A stretch of DNA of 64,000 nt. Source: UBA3478 sp049596955 (lineage in GTDB: Bacteria; Bacteroidota; Bacteroidia; Flavobacteriales; Flavobacteriaceae). A model generated the notes under the pieces. The model was not told the DNA's origin. It saw nothing but the letters and a program-made list of their open reading frames with translations, and did not search any database. The position numbers were made by a program, and so were the translations under genes. This document shows positions 50,331 through 59,199 of the stretch, one piece after another; within the stretch, counting starts at the first letter, position 1; every line of letters starts with the position of its first letter. The stretch is from the NCBI GenBank assembly GCA_049596955.1, contig JBMYMD010000010.1, forward strand, positions 7,637-71,636. Reading direction: 5' to 3'.

Positions 50331-52562
50331 CTAGTGCTTGTCGTATTTTTTAAGCAAGGCAGGCAGAAAAAGTAAGTCCATAAGCAAAGCGGCACAGACT
50401 GCTATAGCGCACAATATTCCAAAAACCTTAACTGCAGGAACCGCGCTTGATGCGATAACCAAAAAGCCCGCTATCAAGGCTAGTGAAGATGCAAAAAGTG
50501 CCGGCGCCGTATAAATGATGGCTTGGTTCATGGCATCCACTGTCGACATAGACATCGCTTTATACCTTTTGTAATTGTACATCAGGTGAATGGTGTCGTC
50601 CATTGCGATTCCTATCATTATCGGAGTGATCATTGCCGTAGTAACGCCTAAGGGAATATCCCAAAGTACCATCACAAGAACTAATAAAGCCAATGGAATC
50701 AAGTTTGGCAATAAGACCAAGAGTGCAATTCTTGAGCGTTTTACAAAAAGAAATAAGCACAGAAAAGCCGCAAAAAAGGCCGCCAAAAATGAGTTTAATT
50801 GAGTGTTTACAATGAACCTATTTAACTGCGTGTAAACTGCAGCAAAACCATTTACTTTTAGGGTATAGGTATTTAAGTCAAAGTGCTCGGCAAAACGCTG
50901 ATCTATAAAGGCCACGACAGCTTCGAGTTCTACGGTACTCATTTGTGGTAAACTCAAGGTCATAATCGCACTTTTTTGATCATCGGTGAAAAATCTAAAA
51001 AATCCTGATGGCTCTGAAGTATTTATGACCTCTAGGTTCTGACTTGTAAGGTCTGAAGCCCGCAATAGTGGGTTTCTTTTTTGGAGTATGTTTTTAATGT
51101 TAACCAGTGAAATCGGATTATTGATTTTTCGATGCTGTTTCAGCGTATTTTGAAAGTCTTCTAACTCTTTAATTCCTTTGGTGTTTAAAAGAACGGTGTT
51201 GGATTTTGGTGAAACGATCAGTTGTAATCGAGAAGTGCCCTGTAGACGTTGTTCTACCCGCTGTAGCTTTTCTTTATCTGCTCCATCAGCCAATAAATCA
51301 AGAGAGTCGGTATTGATCTCAACCCTCGAAATCAAGAGTACTCCAAGGAATAAAATCATTGAAAAAACAATAATTATTTTACGGGGATGCGTAGAACTCC
51401 AAATAGCAATTCTGTGGGCAAGCTGCGTTTGTTGCAGCGCTAAATCTTTTGGTGATTTCGAGCTTGTACTCCTAGAGATGAAACTAAATCCAATTGCGCA
51501 AACAACATAAACGAAAACAAAACACAGCAAAAGTCCAAGACTACTTACTAGACCCATATTTTTAAAAGCTGGAAGCGGAGAGACATAGAGTGCTAAGTAA
51601 CTCAGTAAAGTGGTTAAGGTAGTAAACAAGCAAGGAACAAAACTTTTCTTAAAACTGGAGTAAATCAATTCGAGTTTACTCAGTGCCGGATGTGCTTCGC
51701 GCTCTTTGTGGAATATATTTATAATGTGAATGGCATCACATACACTGTAGACCATAAGAATGGTGGGGATGAGCATTGAAATCATATTCAAACTAAATCC
51801 AAGCGCAGTGACCCATCCAAAGAGTAAAACAAGGGGGACACCGACTGAAGAGAGGGCAATTAAGACATATTTCTTATCGGGTAAGAGCAAAAGTAAAATG
51901 ACTAAAATGACAAGTATAGTCAATACACCAAAGGAGATGCTTTCTTTGAATATCCCCTTATTGTAGGCGTCGTTTAGCACAGGTGGACCAGAGAGCGCAA
52001 ATTGTTCATAATGCCCGCTTATCAGCTCATCTAACTCACTTACAATTGCAGCTCGATTTTCTTCAATATCTGGAGTGGGTTTAAGCTGAATGTAGCAGAA
52101 ATAGCCTTGTGCATCATCTGTGATCAATTGATTTGAAATGGCGGGCATTTGTGCGAGTAAGCGCTCTTGACTTTGCAGACTGCGATCGGGAGAATAAAGC
52201 GGCTCAAAGCTCAATTGCGACCTTGAAAAATTGGGGTATTTCGCGTTGGAAAAATTGAAAACAAGCTCGACAAAGTCTAAACCTTCAAGGGCAGCAGAAA
52301 GTGCTTTTAATTGCTCAACAGCGCTCGAATCCAATGCGTTTTCAACCTCTAATAAAGCAATTATTATTTCATCTGACCCGTACTCTTCTTGATAATCCAG
52401 GTAATCCTTGTATCTGCTGTTGTCTTCTAAAAACCAAATGGACAACGAATTATCTATGGCTAATTTTTGGACCGTAGAAAACATTGACGCAATAATAAGC
52501 GCTGCTAACACCAGCATTACTGAGAATCTATTTTTGATTATAAATTGTATTAGGTTTTTCAT
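50331..52562 (-). CDS. RND/MMPL-type exporter
   Basis: A 743-residue inner-membrane protein of two related halves, each with one membrane segment, a periplasmic loop and a block of about five helices. The first block has MLIPTILMVYSVCDAIHIINIF, the second MITPIMIGIAMDDTIHLMYNYKRY, the paired D-x-x-H/D sites of sterol-sensing-domain-like MMPL/RND proteins that carry the proton path. It lacks the large periplasmic domains of AcrB, so it belongs with the smaller MMPL or 'RND superfamily exporter' group that often moves lipids or hopanoids. No partner membrane-fusion protein is nearby. Substrate unknown. Confidence 0.9.
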   Translation of the reverse strand: MKNLIQFIIKNRFSVMLVLAALIIASMFSTVQKLAIDNSLSIWFLEDNSRYKDYLDYQEEYGSDEIIIALLEVENALDSSAVEQLKALSAALEGLDFVELVFNFSNAKYPNFSRSQLSFEPLYSPDRSLQSQERLLAQMPAISNQLITDDAQGYFCYIQLKPTPDIEENRAAIVSELDELISGHYEQFALSGPPVLNDAYNKGIFKESISFGVLTILVILVILLLLLPDKKYVLIALSSVGVPLVLLFGWVTALGFSLNMISMLIPTILMVYSVCDAIHIINIFHKEREAHPALSKLELIYSSFKKSFVPCLFTTLTTLLSYLALYVSPLPAFKNMGLVSSLGLLLCFVFVYVVCAIGFSFISRSTSSKSPKDLALQQTQLAHRIAIWSSTHPRKIIIVFSMILFLGVLLISRVEINTDSLDLLADGADKEKLQRVEQRLQGTSRLQLIVSPKSNTVLLNTKGIKELEDFQNTLKQHRKINNPISLVNIKNILQKRNPLLRASDLTSQNLEVINTSEPSGFFRFFTDDQKSAIMTLSLPQMSTVELEAVVAFIDQRFAEHFDLNTYTLKVNGFAAVYTQLNRFIVNTQLNSFLAAFFAAFLCLFLFVKRSRIALLVLLPNLIPLALLVLVMVLWDIPLGVTTAMITPIMIGIAMDDTIHLMYNYKRYKAMSMSTVDAMNQAIIYTAPALFASSLALIAGFLVIASSAVPAVKVFGILCAIAVCAALLMDLLFLPALLKKYDKH

Positions 52563-52592
52563 TGCCCTAATTGATGTAATTTGTAGGTTTAA

Positions 52593-53594
52593 ATGTCTTT
52601 TATGAATCTAAAACATATATTTCAATACGCCTTTGTACTCTGCTTGTCTTTTGGATTTAGTACAGCACAAAATTCTTCAGAACAGGTCAATTTCACAAGT
52701 GCCAATCCATTTTCATTTAGTGATATCATTCAAAGCTTAGCCCAACAGGAAGCTCAAGAAGTATTTGGGCAACTGAAATTTCCCGAAAATGAACAGGTCC
52801 TTGGGCAAAAATATCCCCTGATTATCGGGGTTGCAGGAAGCTTGGGATGGAGAGATCACCATTACGATTATCTCCAAATGTACAGAGAACTTGGCTTCGC
52901 CACCTTCGAACTCAATAGTTTCAAAAGTCGTGGAATAACATCAACCGTTGGCTCTCAAGACGAAGTAACCATTGCTGCCATTGTTTTAGATGCCTTCAGC
53001 GCAATGGATGAATTGGCAAAACACCCTAATATCGACTCTACACAAATTTCAATTACAGGTTGGAGCTTAGGTGGAGGAGTTGCTTTATTTACAGCATGGG
53101 AACCCCTTGTTGATGTGCTAGGAAAAACCAATCAATTTTCTTCACATTTGGCTTTTTACCCTCCTTGTTTTATTGAACCTGAAAGCCTGAATTTTGTAAA
53201 AGCCCCCATTAAGATTATGATTGGAGAAATCGATGATTGGACACCCGCTGCCCCTTGTAGAGATTTGGTTGATGTGCTCTCAAAACAGACCGACATCACC
53301 TTAGAAGTATTTGAAGATGCACATCACGGTTTTGACAGTAAAGAGGAAGTGGTCTTCAATGAAAAAGGGTACAGTTTTAAAAATTGTCTTTTTGAACTCA
53401 CCCAGGGAGGAGACATTTTGATGAATTATCTCAAACTGCCCATGTCCAGTCCTTTAATGCAAAAACTTGGGTTTCTTTTCTGTGTAAAACGAGGGGTGCA
53501 TATTGGAGGTAATCCAATTGCAAGAGAACAGGCGATGAAATCAGCACGTGCATTTATGCGTGCTCAACTAAAAGCTGAAGAGGTCTATGAATGA
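52593..53594 (+). CDS. Secreted alpha/beta hydrolase (dienelactone-hydrolase-like)
   Basis: A 333-residue protein with a signal peptide (AFVLCLSFGFSTAQ). The alpha/beta-hydrolase core has LIIGVAGSLGWRDHHYDY near the oxyanion loop, the nucleophile elbow GWSLGGG, an Asp in MIGEIDDWTPAAPC and a His in EDAHHGFDSKEE. These match a Ser/Asp/His triad of dienelactone hydrolase-like enzymes. Substrate is unknown. Its stop overlaps the start of the 2-hydroxyacid dehydrogenase by 8 bp, so the two are translationally coupled. Divergent from the RND exporter. Confidence 0.87.
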   Translation: MSFMNLKHIFQYAFVLCLSFGFSTAQNSSEQVNFTSANPFSFSDIIQSLAQQEAQEVFGQLKFPENEQVLGQKYPLIIGVAGSLGWRDHHYDYLQMYRELGFATFELNSFKSRGITSTVGSQDEVTIAAIVLDAFSAMDELAKHPNIDSTQISITGWSLGGGVALFTAWEPLVDVLGKTNQFSSHLAFYPPCFIEPESLNFVKAPIKIMIGEIDDWTPAAPCRDLVDVLSKQTDITLEVFEDAHHGFDSKEEVVFNEKGYSFKNCLFELTQGGDILMNYLKLPMSSPLMQKLGFLFCVKRGVHIGGNPIAREQAMKSARAFMRAQLKAEEVYE

Positions 53595-54519
53595 TTTAAA
53601 TTGGGCCATTATTGCCCCAGAAGCAGAAGTTTTAAAATGGACAAAAGCCTTTAAGGAAATTGCACCGCACATCAATCTTCGAAACGGGCTAAGTGTAAGT
53701 GATCCCGAAAAAGTCGATGTCCTTTTACTGTGGAATCATCCCAAAGGAGCATTAAAACCTTTTACAAACATTAAATTGTATTACTCTCTAGGAGCTGGAG
53801 TGGATCACCTTTTAAAAGATGACAGCCTGAATCCAAGTATACCTATCTGTCGTATTGTAGACCCATTACTCTCCTTTTCGATGAGTAATTATATCGTCTT
53901 TGCCGTTTTATATCATCAGCGCAAATGGGATAAATACAGCAGTCATAAACATCAAAAGATATGGGATCACGATTCTTCTTCTGAAGAACAAATAAATATA
54001 GGTGTATTAGGCTTGGGTACCTTGGGTCAAGATGCTGCCATAAAACTGGCTCATCTGGGTTTTGAAGTTTCAGGATACAGCCCTTCTCCCAAACAAATTG
54101 AAGGAATAATTACCTACAGCGGCGATCAATTGAAAGCCTTCCTTAAATCGTGTAATGTATTGGTATGTACTGTACCCTACACTCCACAAACGCATCAATT
54201 GCTCAGTATGTCCTTTTTTGAACAACTCAATCATCCTACTTTTCTGATAAACGTTGCCAGAGGTAAGGTTCAAAATGAACAAGATATTCTCAAAGCCCTT
54301 GAATTGGGCTATTTAAGTGGTGCTTTTTTAGATGTCTTTGAAACCGAACCATTACCTAAAGTAAGCCCCCTTTGGACACATCCACAAATACAAATTACAC
54401 CTCATATTGCCAGCATCACAAACCCTAATGCTGGGGTCAAGCAAATCGTTGAAAATAGTATTCGGCTTCAAAAAAGTGAGAATTTACTGCACTTGGTTAA
54501 TCTTAAAAAAGGTTATTAA
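53587..54519 (+). CDS. D-2-hydroxyacid dehydrogenase, glyoxylate/hydroxypyruvate reductase A type
   Basis: A 310-residue NAD(P)-dependent reductase. The Rossmann motif is GVLGLGTLGQDAA (about residues 138-150) and VPYTPQTHQLLS the conserved inter-domain motif. LINVARGKVQNEQDI holds the catalytic Arg, FLDVFETEPLP the Glu and HIASIT the catalytic His. The wording resembles the GhrA branch that reduces glyoxylate and hydroxypyruvate. Paired with the upstream hydrolase by an 8-bp overlap, which suggests the hydrolase might release a 2-hydroxy acid or keto acid, but that is inferred. Confidence 0.9.
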   Translation: MNDLNWAIIAPEAEVLKWTKAFKEIAPHINLRNGLSVSDPEKVDVLLLWNHPKGALKPFTNIKLYYSLGAGVDHLLKDDSLNPSIPICRIVDPLLSFSMSNYIVFAVLYHQRKWDKYSSHKHQKIWDHDSSSEEQINIGVLGLGTLGQDAAIKLAHLGFEVSGYSPSPKQIEGIITYSGDQLKAFLKSCNVLVCTVPYTPQTHQLLSMSFFEQLNHPTFLINVARGKVQNEQDILKALELGYLSGAFLDVFETEPLPKVSPLWTHPQIQITPHIASITNPNAGVKQIVENSIRLQKSENLLHLVNLKKGY

Positions 54520-54575
54520 AACTGAATTAGGGAGAAAAAGACTCCATTTTAATTTAAGGTTAGGAAAATGTTAAC

Positions 54576-54583
54576 TACTTTTG
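54576..54583 (+). promoter_or_regulatory. Possible -7 box for the HxlR regulator
   Basis: TACTTTTG, an exact match to TAnnTTTG, 35 bp before the start at 54619. A TTG -33 at normal spacing is not evident. Confidence 0.35.
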
Positions 54584-54618
54584 TTTAAGCAATATAGCTA
54601 AATAAAACCCCTTAAATT

Positions 54619-55065
54619 ATGGAAACCAAAATTAAATATTCAAAAAAAGCGTGCGCCTGCGCAGTTTCTCTAGATTTATTAGGAGATCGTTGGACTCTAA
54701 TTATCATAAGAGATTTGTTTAACGGAAAGTGCACTTTTTCTGAATTTTTAAATAATTCTTCCGAAGGAATAGCCACAAACATTCTTACAAACCGCCTTAA
54801 AAAATTACTTTACCTCAACATTATTGATTTCAAAAGAAAAGCTTCAGATCGAAAAGTCAAAGAATACTTTTTAACAAACAAAGGTATCGACTTATATCCC
54901 GTTATTTTCGAACTTCAGTCATGGAGTTTGAAGCACGTTGAATTTGAGCAACGTGAGCGAACTCAACGATTTGTGCGTCTAAATAAAAATGAAACTAGTG
55001 ACAAGGTGAAGTCAATCTACATTGACAATTATAAAAATTTGCGCTTAAAAAAGTTCGGTTTTTAA
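54619..55065 (+). CDS. HxlR-family transcriptional regulator
   Basis: A 148-residue winged-helix protein. CACAVSLDLLGDRWTLIIIRDL is the standard HxlR opening, with the cysteine-rich KKACACAVS stretch that in some members senses electrophiles or redox state. GIATNILTNRLKKLLYLNIIDF is the recognition helix region and EYFLTNKGIDLYPVIFELQSW the wing end. It stands alone, 100 bp after the dehydrogenase operon, with a strong terminator after it. Target genes cannot be read, though HxlR proteins often regulate an adjacent oxidoreductase or hydrolase. Confidence 0.93.
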   Translation: METKIKYSKKACACAVSLDLLGDRWTLIIIRDLFNGKCTFSEFLNNSSEGIATNILTNRLKKLLYLNIIDFKRKASDRKVKEYFLTNKGIDLYPVIFELQSWSLKHVEFEQRERTQRFVRLNKNETSDKVKSIYIDNYKNLRLKKFGF

Positions 55066-55092
55066 GAATTTAAAAGTTCTGCTTCCAACAGT

Positions 55093-55127
55093 CTCATTAT
55101 ATCCACGGATTTAATGAGGTTTTTTTT
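55093..55127 (+). terminator. Rho-independent terminator after the HxlR gene
   Basis: CTCATTA (55093-55099 start region) pairs with TAATGAG ending at 55118, with an inner ATCC/GGAT pairing, followed by eight T's at 55120-55127. It lies about 30 bp after the stop. Confidence 0.85.
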
Positions 55128-55131
55128 GCTC

Positions 55132-55857
55132 TTATTTTTGGAAGTAAAGTACGTCAGTTCCCAAATAGCGATCGTCATTGTTCATATACCATGCGCGAAC
55201 TTTTGGCATTTTAATCCCTTGAACGACCTCTTCTTCTGAAAGAAGAATATACTCGCCATCATTTTTTGACAAGTCGTGGTAAAATTGATAATGACGTAAT
55301 CTAAAATCTTTGGTATCGAAGTAGAAATACCAAACATCTTTTCCCACCTCTTCTTCGTAATCTACCCTGAGCTTGTAAAACTCTTCACCCTGAAAGCTTG
55401 TTTTTTCAACCTTTTCATCGAGAATAGTACCTGGATCTTTTATTTTCATGGGTAAACCATATAAATAGGTGTAGTAGTCTTTCATTTTAGTTGTTCGATC
55501 ACAGTTTAAACGATGTTTCTCTGCTTCTTTTGTGGTAAAGCGCTCACTGTCGTTTAGTTTATGTGAACAATTGCCCTTATTCCAAATACCTTCAATTGTA
55601 TTATCCCCTTGTTCAACAACGTATTTAAAATAGCTTTTGTTGAAATCTAAATATATCAGAGAGGTTCTGAGCGGCCTTGAAGGAGTTTCCATTTTAACAG
55701 TGAAGGTGCCTTTGAATCCTTGCCAATTATTATTGGGATCGTGATAGGCAATACTGCGGTCTAATACCTCTTGTGCCGAAGGCAATTGAGCGTTTATAAG
55801 ATGACACCCCAAAAAAACAGTCAGCATCAATGATGATATGTAACTTATGCTTTTCAT
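55132..55857 (-). CDS. DUF6503-like secreted protein
   Basis: A 241-residue protein with a signal peptide (SSLMLTVFLGCHLINAQ). The mature domain looks like the LolA-like beta-rich fold of Bacteroidota family DUF6503: VLDRSIAYHDPNNNWQGF at the start, then FTVKMETPSRPLRTS, KDYYTYLYGLPMKIKDPG, and FYFDTKDFRLRHYQFYH near the end. Family function is not known. A lipoprotein reading (FLGC) is possible. The gene is convergent with the HxlR gene and divergent from the GNAT gene. Confidence 0.82.
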   Translation of the reverse strand: MKSISYISSLMLTVFLGCHLINAQLPSAQEVLDRSIAYHDPNNNWQGFKGTFTVKMETPSRPLRTSLIYLDFNKSYFKYVVEQGDNTIEGIWNKGNCSHKLNDSERFTTKEAEKHRLNCDRTTKMKDYYTYLYGLPMKIKDPGTILDEKVEKTSFQGEEFYKLRVDYEEEVGKDVWYFYFDTKDFRLRHYQFYHDLSKNDGEYILLSEEEVVQGIKMPKVRAWYMNNDDRYLGTDVLYFQK

Positions 55858-55904
55858 ATTTCTAGTTCTTGTGTAACTTGAAATTACTAAAAGTATTTTT
55901 CTTA

Positions 55905-56366
55905 GTGGAATCGGTTAAAATTATACCCTATACATCCCAACATCAACCAGAATTTGAACGCTTAAATCGAACCTGGATTGAGAAGTATTTCAACATGGAG
56001 CCGCTTGATGAGCAAATACTAAAATTGCCTGATAAATACATCATTGACACTGGTGGATTTATTTTGTTTGCAGAATTAAATGGTAAAATAGTGGGCACAG
56101 TGGCCCTAAAGAAGATAACTTCTGACTGCTATGAATTTACCAAAATGGGGGTGGATTTCAATTTTTTAAGAAGAGGTATTGCAGAGAAACTCAGTAAAAA
56201 AGCCATCGCCTTAGCTCGAGAAAAGGGGGGCAAAAAATTAATTCTATTTACCAATAGTGCACTTACTCCAGCGATTAGTTTATATGAAAAAGTTGGCTTT
56301 GAGCATGTTGCTTTGGTCGATACTGATTACCTCAGGGCGGATGTAAAAATGGTTCTAAACCTCTAA
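55905..56366 (+). CDS. GNAT family N-acetyltransferase
   Basis: A 153-residue GNAT protein. IIPYTSQHQPEFERLNRTWIEKYF is a common opening of a Bacteroidota GNAT group, NGKIVGTVALKKI is the beta4 strand and MGVDFNFLRRGIAEKLSKKAI includes the acetyl-CoA loop (RRGIA). LILFTNSALTPAISLYEKVGFEHV completes the fold. Substrate unknown. I start it at the GTG at 55905 because a TTG start at 55869 would add 12 residues not seen in relatives. Its end is 3 bp from the stop of the convergent DUF6090-like gene. Confidence 0.82.
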   Translation: MESVKIIPYTSQHQPEFERLNRTWIEKYFNMEPLDEQILKLPDKYIIDTGGFILFAELNGKIVGTVALKKITSDCYEFTKMGVDFNFLRRGIAEKLSKKAIALAREKGGKKLILFTNSALTPAISLYEKVGFEHVALVDTDYLRADVKMVLNL

Positions 56367-56369
56367 GGA

Positions 56370-57125
56370 TTAGTAAAAGGATGGAACTTTTTTGTCTGAA
56401 GTGATTCGACCTTCGATGCTACCTTCATATCCAGATTCTTCTTTGATAATCTCCACTAAACTGAGATTTGCAGTTATACCGTACTGCAGATAACCCACAT
56501 AACTCAAGTGCTCTTGTCGTTTAGAACGCAGAAAATAAATCACTTCATTGGAGAGTTGAAAATCTCCCAGGTAAAGTGCGTCAATCAAAAAACCAGAATA
56601 GGTGCTATTTAACTTTTCGATTTCATCTGTGCGAAGCTCAACTAAAGAAGAAGTATGTGCCTCTAGCTTATCTCTGTACAACTCAATTTGACGTTCTTGT
56701 TCTTTCAGCCAATTGTTATACACGTATTTAGCTTGCAAGCCGATGGCGAGATTTTCATTTTCAATCAATTCTAAAAGACCTGAACTTTGAAGACTTCTGT
56801 ACTCTTCTTGATTATCGACAAAAGTGGTGACAATCGTGGTTGCTATTTGCAAGTGAAAACCAATACTGTCTCTAGAGAAGTCCTTTAAATTTTTATGATT
56901 CTTTAAAATCCAATCTGAAGACTTAATCGCCAATTTATGAGCCTCTAAGTTAAATTCAAAATCACCTAAATCTTGGGTGATATTGCCTAATATTCGAACT
57001 AGTGCCTGTTCTTTGAGTTGCTCTTTGTAGGAGCGTTCTCTTTTGTATTCTACGAAGAAAGAAAGCGAAAGACCAAGGGTAATCACTAAAAACTCAAGTC
57101 CGTATTTGATGATGTGTTTTTTCAT
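56370..57125 (-). CDS. DUF6090-like single-pass membrane protein (paralogue 4)
   Basis: A 251-residue protein, the longest of the four. It shares the N-terminal helix (GLEFLVITLGLSLSFFV), the RSYKEQLKEQALVR linker and the YRSLQSSGLLELIENEN motif with the genes at 24389 and 25106. It then diverges and ends in a Ser/Tyr-rich tail (KVPSFY). It starts 3 bp after the stop of the gene at 57129, a member of another single-pass family, so the two are probably co-translated and may work together. Confidence 0.82.
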   Translation of the reverse strand: MKKHIIKYGLEFLVITLGLSLSFFVEYKRERSYKEQLKEQALVRILGNITQDLGDFEFNLEAHKLAIKSSDWILKNHKNLKDFSRDSIGFHLQIATTIVTTFVDNQEEYRSLQSSGLLELIENENLAIGLQAKYVYNNWLKEQERQIELYRDKLEAHTSSLVELRTDEIEKLNSTYSGFLIDALYLGDFQLSNEVIYFLRSKRQEHLSYVGYLQYGITANLSLVEIIKEESGYEGSIEGRITSDKKVPSFY

Positions 57126-57128
57126 GGG

Positions 57129-57596
57129 TTAATTATTGGTCGCTATTTTTCTTAAACCTTCGATTTCATTTTGGAATTCCAAACTAAAACGCTGCTTGTA
57201 ATTTTTCCACATCTCCTTAACATACTTATTGTTTTGCAGGTCGTCTTTAATAACTCTACGATAGGCTAACCAAGCGTTTTCATCGAATAAACCCATTCGA
57301 TATTGATAAAAAGAATTATCGAAATCCCTGTAATTAAACGATTGGTATTCAATCATCATATATTCTTCGAAATCAGTTAGTTCTTGATTTCTGGCTAACT
57401 TATATCTCGCTTGAACGATTACTTCTTGGTCAAGGTGCATTTTTCCAACCTCCATATCTGTTTCATTTAGTGATTGCCTGATTGATGCCTTTGAAAGTTT
57501 GTTATAGGTGTTGACCTCTAATCCTAAAAAAACCAAAGACAAAACGATGGAAATTGCACTTATGACTTCAATGTAGATTCTAAATTTGGCTCGCAT
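57129..57596 (-). CDS. Single-pass membrane protein with helical domain
   Basis: A 155-residue protein with one N-terminal helix (IEVISAISIVLSLVFLGLEV, about 8-27), then a helical domain including LARNQELTDFEEYMMIEYQSF, GLFDENAWLAYRRVI and MWKNYKQRFSLEFQNEI. This general pattern (helix near the N-terminus, an LD-E-x-x-W segment, and W-x-x-x-R-x-x-F near the C-terminus) is shared with the tandem pair at 36974 and 37698, though distantly. Function unknown. In an operon with the DUF6090-like gene at 56370 (3-bp gap). Confidence 0.72.
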   Translation of the reverse strand: MRAKFRIYIEVISAISIVLSLVFLGLEVNTYNKLSKASIRQSLNETDMEVGKMHLDQEVIVQARYKLARNQELTDFEEYMMIEYQSFNYRDFDNSFYQYRMGLFDENAWLAYRRVIKDDLQNNKYVKEMWKNYKQRFSLEFQNEIEGLRKIATNN

Positions 57597-57654
57597 TGTT
57601 TGTGATTAGTATTGGCGAATAAGTTAATGAATCAGACTGAATATCAAACTACTA

Positions 57655-59196
57655 TTAGCTAAAAAGCACATGGCACAAGACTAAACTCAGGGCCAAGAGT
57701 AAAGCCCAAACTGTAATTTTTGAATCTGCAGGCTGAAATAAGTCTTTGACAGGGTTCATTCGAAACTTTGAACCTAAAACCCCAATGGTAAATCCAATAA
57801 AAATGACCCAAAATGCGCGTAAAAAGTAATTGAGGTCTGGAAACATGAATTTGATCAAAAGATTGAGTGGAACGGTCAAGATAAAAGCCGTTAAAATCAC
57901 CTTGTGTTTTGGCTTTAATAGTAAAATCGCGCTGAGAATCAGAACCACTATTCCACAATTGATAAAATACCTCAATTCATTTAGGGTATGTGTAAAGGCA
58001 CTTGTTGGATTTTCAAATTTCAAATACAGCAGCACAAATCCCATTAGTAAAGCAGTACATAAACTCATTAGAATGGCATTTCGACCTGCTTGAATTTTCG
58101 CTGCATCATCAGCCTTTTTATTGATATAAGAGCTGTATATATCCACTGACCATAAGGTTGCAATTGAGTTAAAGGTAGAATCGACTGTACTCATCAAAGA
58201 AGCGAACAAACTGCAGAGAATAATTCCCTGCACTCCTACTGGTAAGTAAGTCTTAACCAAATAAGGAAAAGCTAAATCAGGCTCGCCTAAACCATCACCC
58301 AAGATTCCGTAGAGCGCAATTCCTGGAATGACAATAACAACTGCCATAAGGTATTTGATGGTTCCACCGATCATAAATCCTGCCTGAGCATGTTTGAGGC
58401 TTTTTGCCGCCAATGCGCGTTGAATGATGGTTTGATTGGCACACCAATAATTGATATTTAAAAAAAACAATCCCAGCATATGCGTCCAGGGAAGCGTCGG
58501 ATGCGAGGCGTCCAAATGCAAATGCATTTTTTCAGGTGTCTTGATGTAGAGCTGTTGCCATCCGCCCAATTCTTGTACGGCTACAACGCAGACTATAATT
58601 CCTCCTGTGAGCAAAATTGAAAATTGTAAAATATCAGTTCGAACCACAGCGCTCAATCCTCCTAAATAGGTATAAAAGGCAGAAAACAAGCCTAAAAACA
58701 AGATTAAAACGCCTATTCGATAAATGCGATTATCACTGATAAAAGATAACTGCTCCCCAAAGACGACATCAGCGGCATAGGCCCCCCAAAAAAGAGCTGC
58801 TCCAAGTGTCACAGTGGCGAAAAGACCAATATTGGCCAATGAATAAAACAAGGCTATTTTCTTTCCTAATTTGATTTGTATAAATTCAGTAATAGTGGTG
58901 ATCTTCTCTTTGAGGTAAAAAGGAATGAAGATTAAAGCACCGAGGAGAATTCCCTGTATGGCATTGATTTCTAAACTGGCTTGAGCCAAACCGTATAAGT
59001 AGGCCGAGCCCATCATCCCCAAAAACTGATAACCATTGATGTTTGTGGCAACCGTTGACAAGGCAATAGAGTACCATTTAAGATTTCTGTTGCTGAGAAA
59101 ATAAGCTTCTGAGCTCTGCACTTTCCCGCTAGAAGAGCGCAGTGCCAGCATCAAAATCAGTCCGAAATAACAAAGTACAATGATTAAATCAAGCAT
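57655..59196 (-). CDS. Sodium:solute symporter (SSS family)
   Basis: A 513-residue transporter with about 13 membrane helices. SEAYFLSNRNLKWYSIALSTVATNINGYQFLGMMGSAYLYG is the N-terminal SSS region (TM1-2), SAFYTYLGGLSAVVRTDILQF the mid signature, NINYWCANQTIIQRALAAKS the cytoplasmic loop and SLMSTVDSTFNSIATLWSVDIY the sodium-site helix. It is related to but clearly distinct from the vSGLT-like gene at 21654. Substrate unknown. It lies 3 bp downstream of an SsuD-like monooxygenase gene, in one operon, so it could import that enzyme's substrate. Confidence 0.92.
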   Translation of the reverse strand: MLDLIIVLCYFGLILMLALRSSSGKVQSSEAYFLSNRNLKWYSIALSTVATNINGYQFLGMMGSAYLYGLAQASLEINAIQGILLGALIFIPFYLKEKITTITEFIQIKLGKKIALFYSLANIGLFATVTLGAALFWGAYAADVVFGEQLSFISDNRIYRIGVLILFLGLFSAFYTYLGGLSAVVRTDILQFSILLTGGIIVCVVAVQELGGWQQLYIKTPEKMHLHLDASHPTLPWTHMLGLFFLNINYWCANQTIIQRALAAKSLKHAQAGFMIGGTIKYLMAVVIVIPGIALYGILGDGLGEPDLAFPYLVKTYLPVGVQGIILCSLFASLMSTVDSTFNSIATLWSVDIYSSYINKKADDAAKIQAGRNAILMSLCTALLMGFVLLYLKFENPTSAFTHTLNELRYFINCGIVVLILSAILLLKPKHKVILTAFILTVPLNLLIKFMFPDLNYFLRAFWVIFIGFTIGVLGSKFRMNPVKDLFQPADSKITVWALLLALSLVLCHVLFS

Positions 59197-59199
59197 GGT

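Noticed and set aside
51178..51510. A 110-residue plus-strand open frame antisense to the RND exporter
   Set aside because: It is antisense to conserved transporter sequence and rich in Cys/Arg/Ser with no domain. Antisense frames of this length are expected by chance here.
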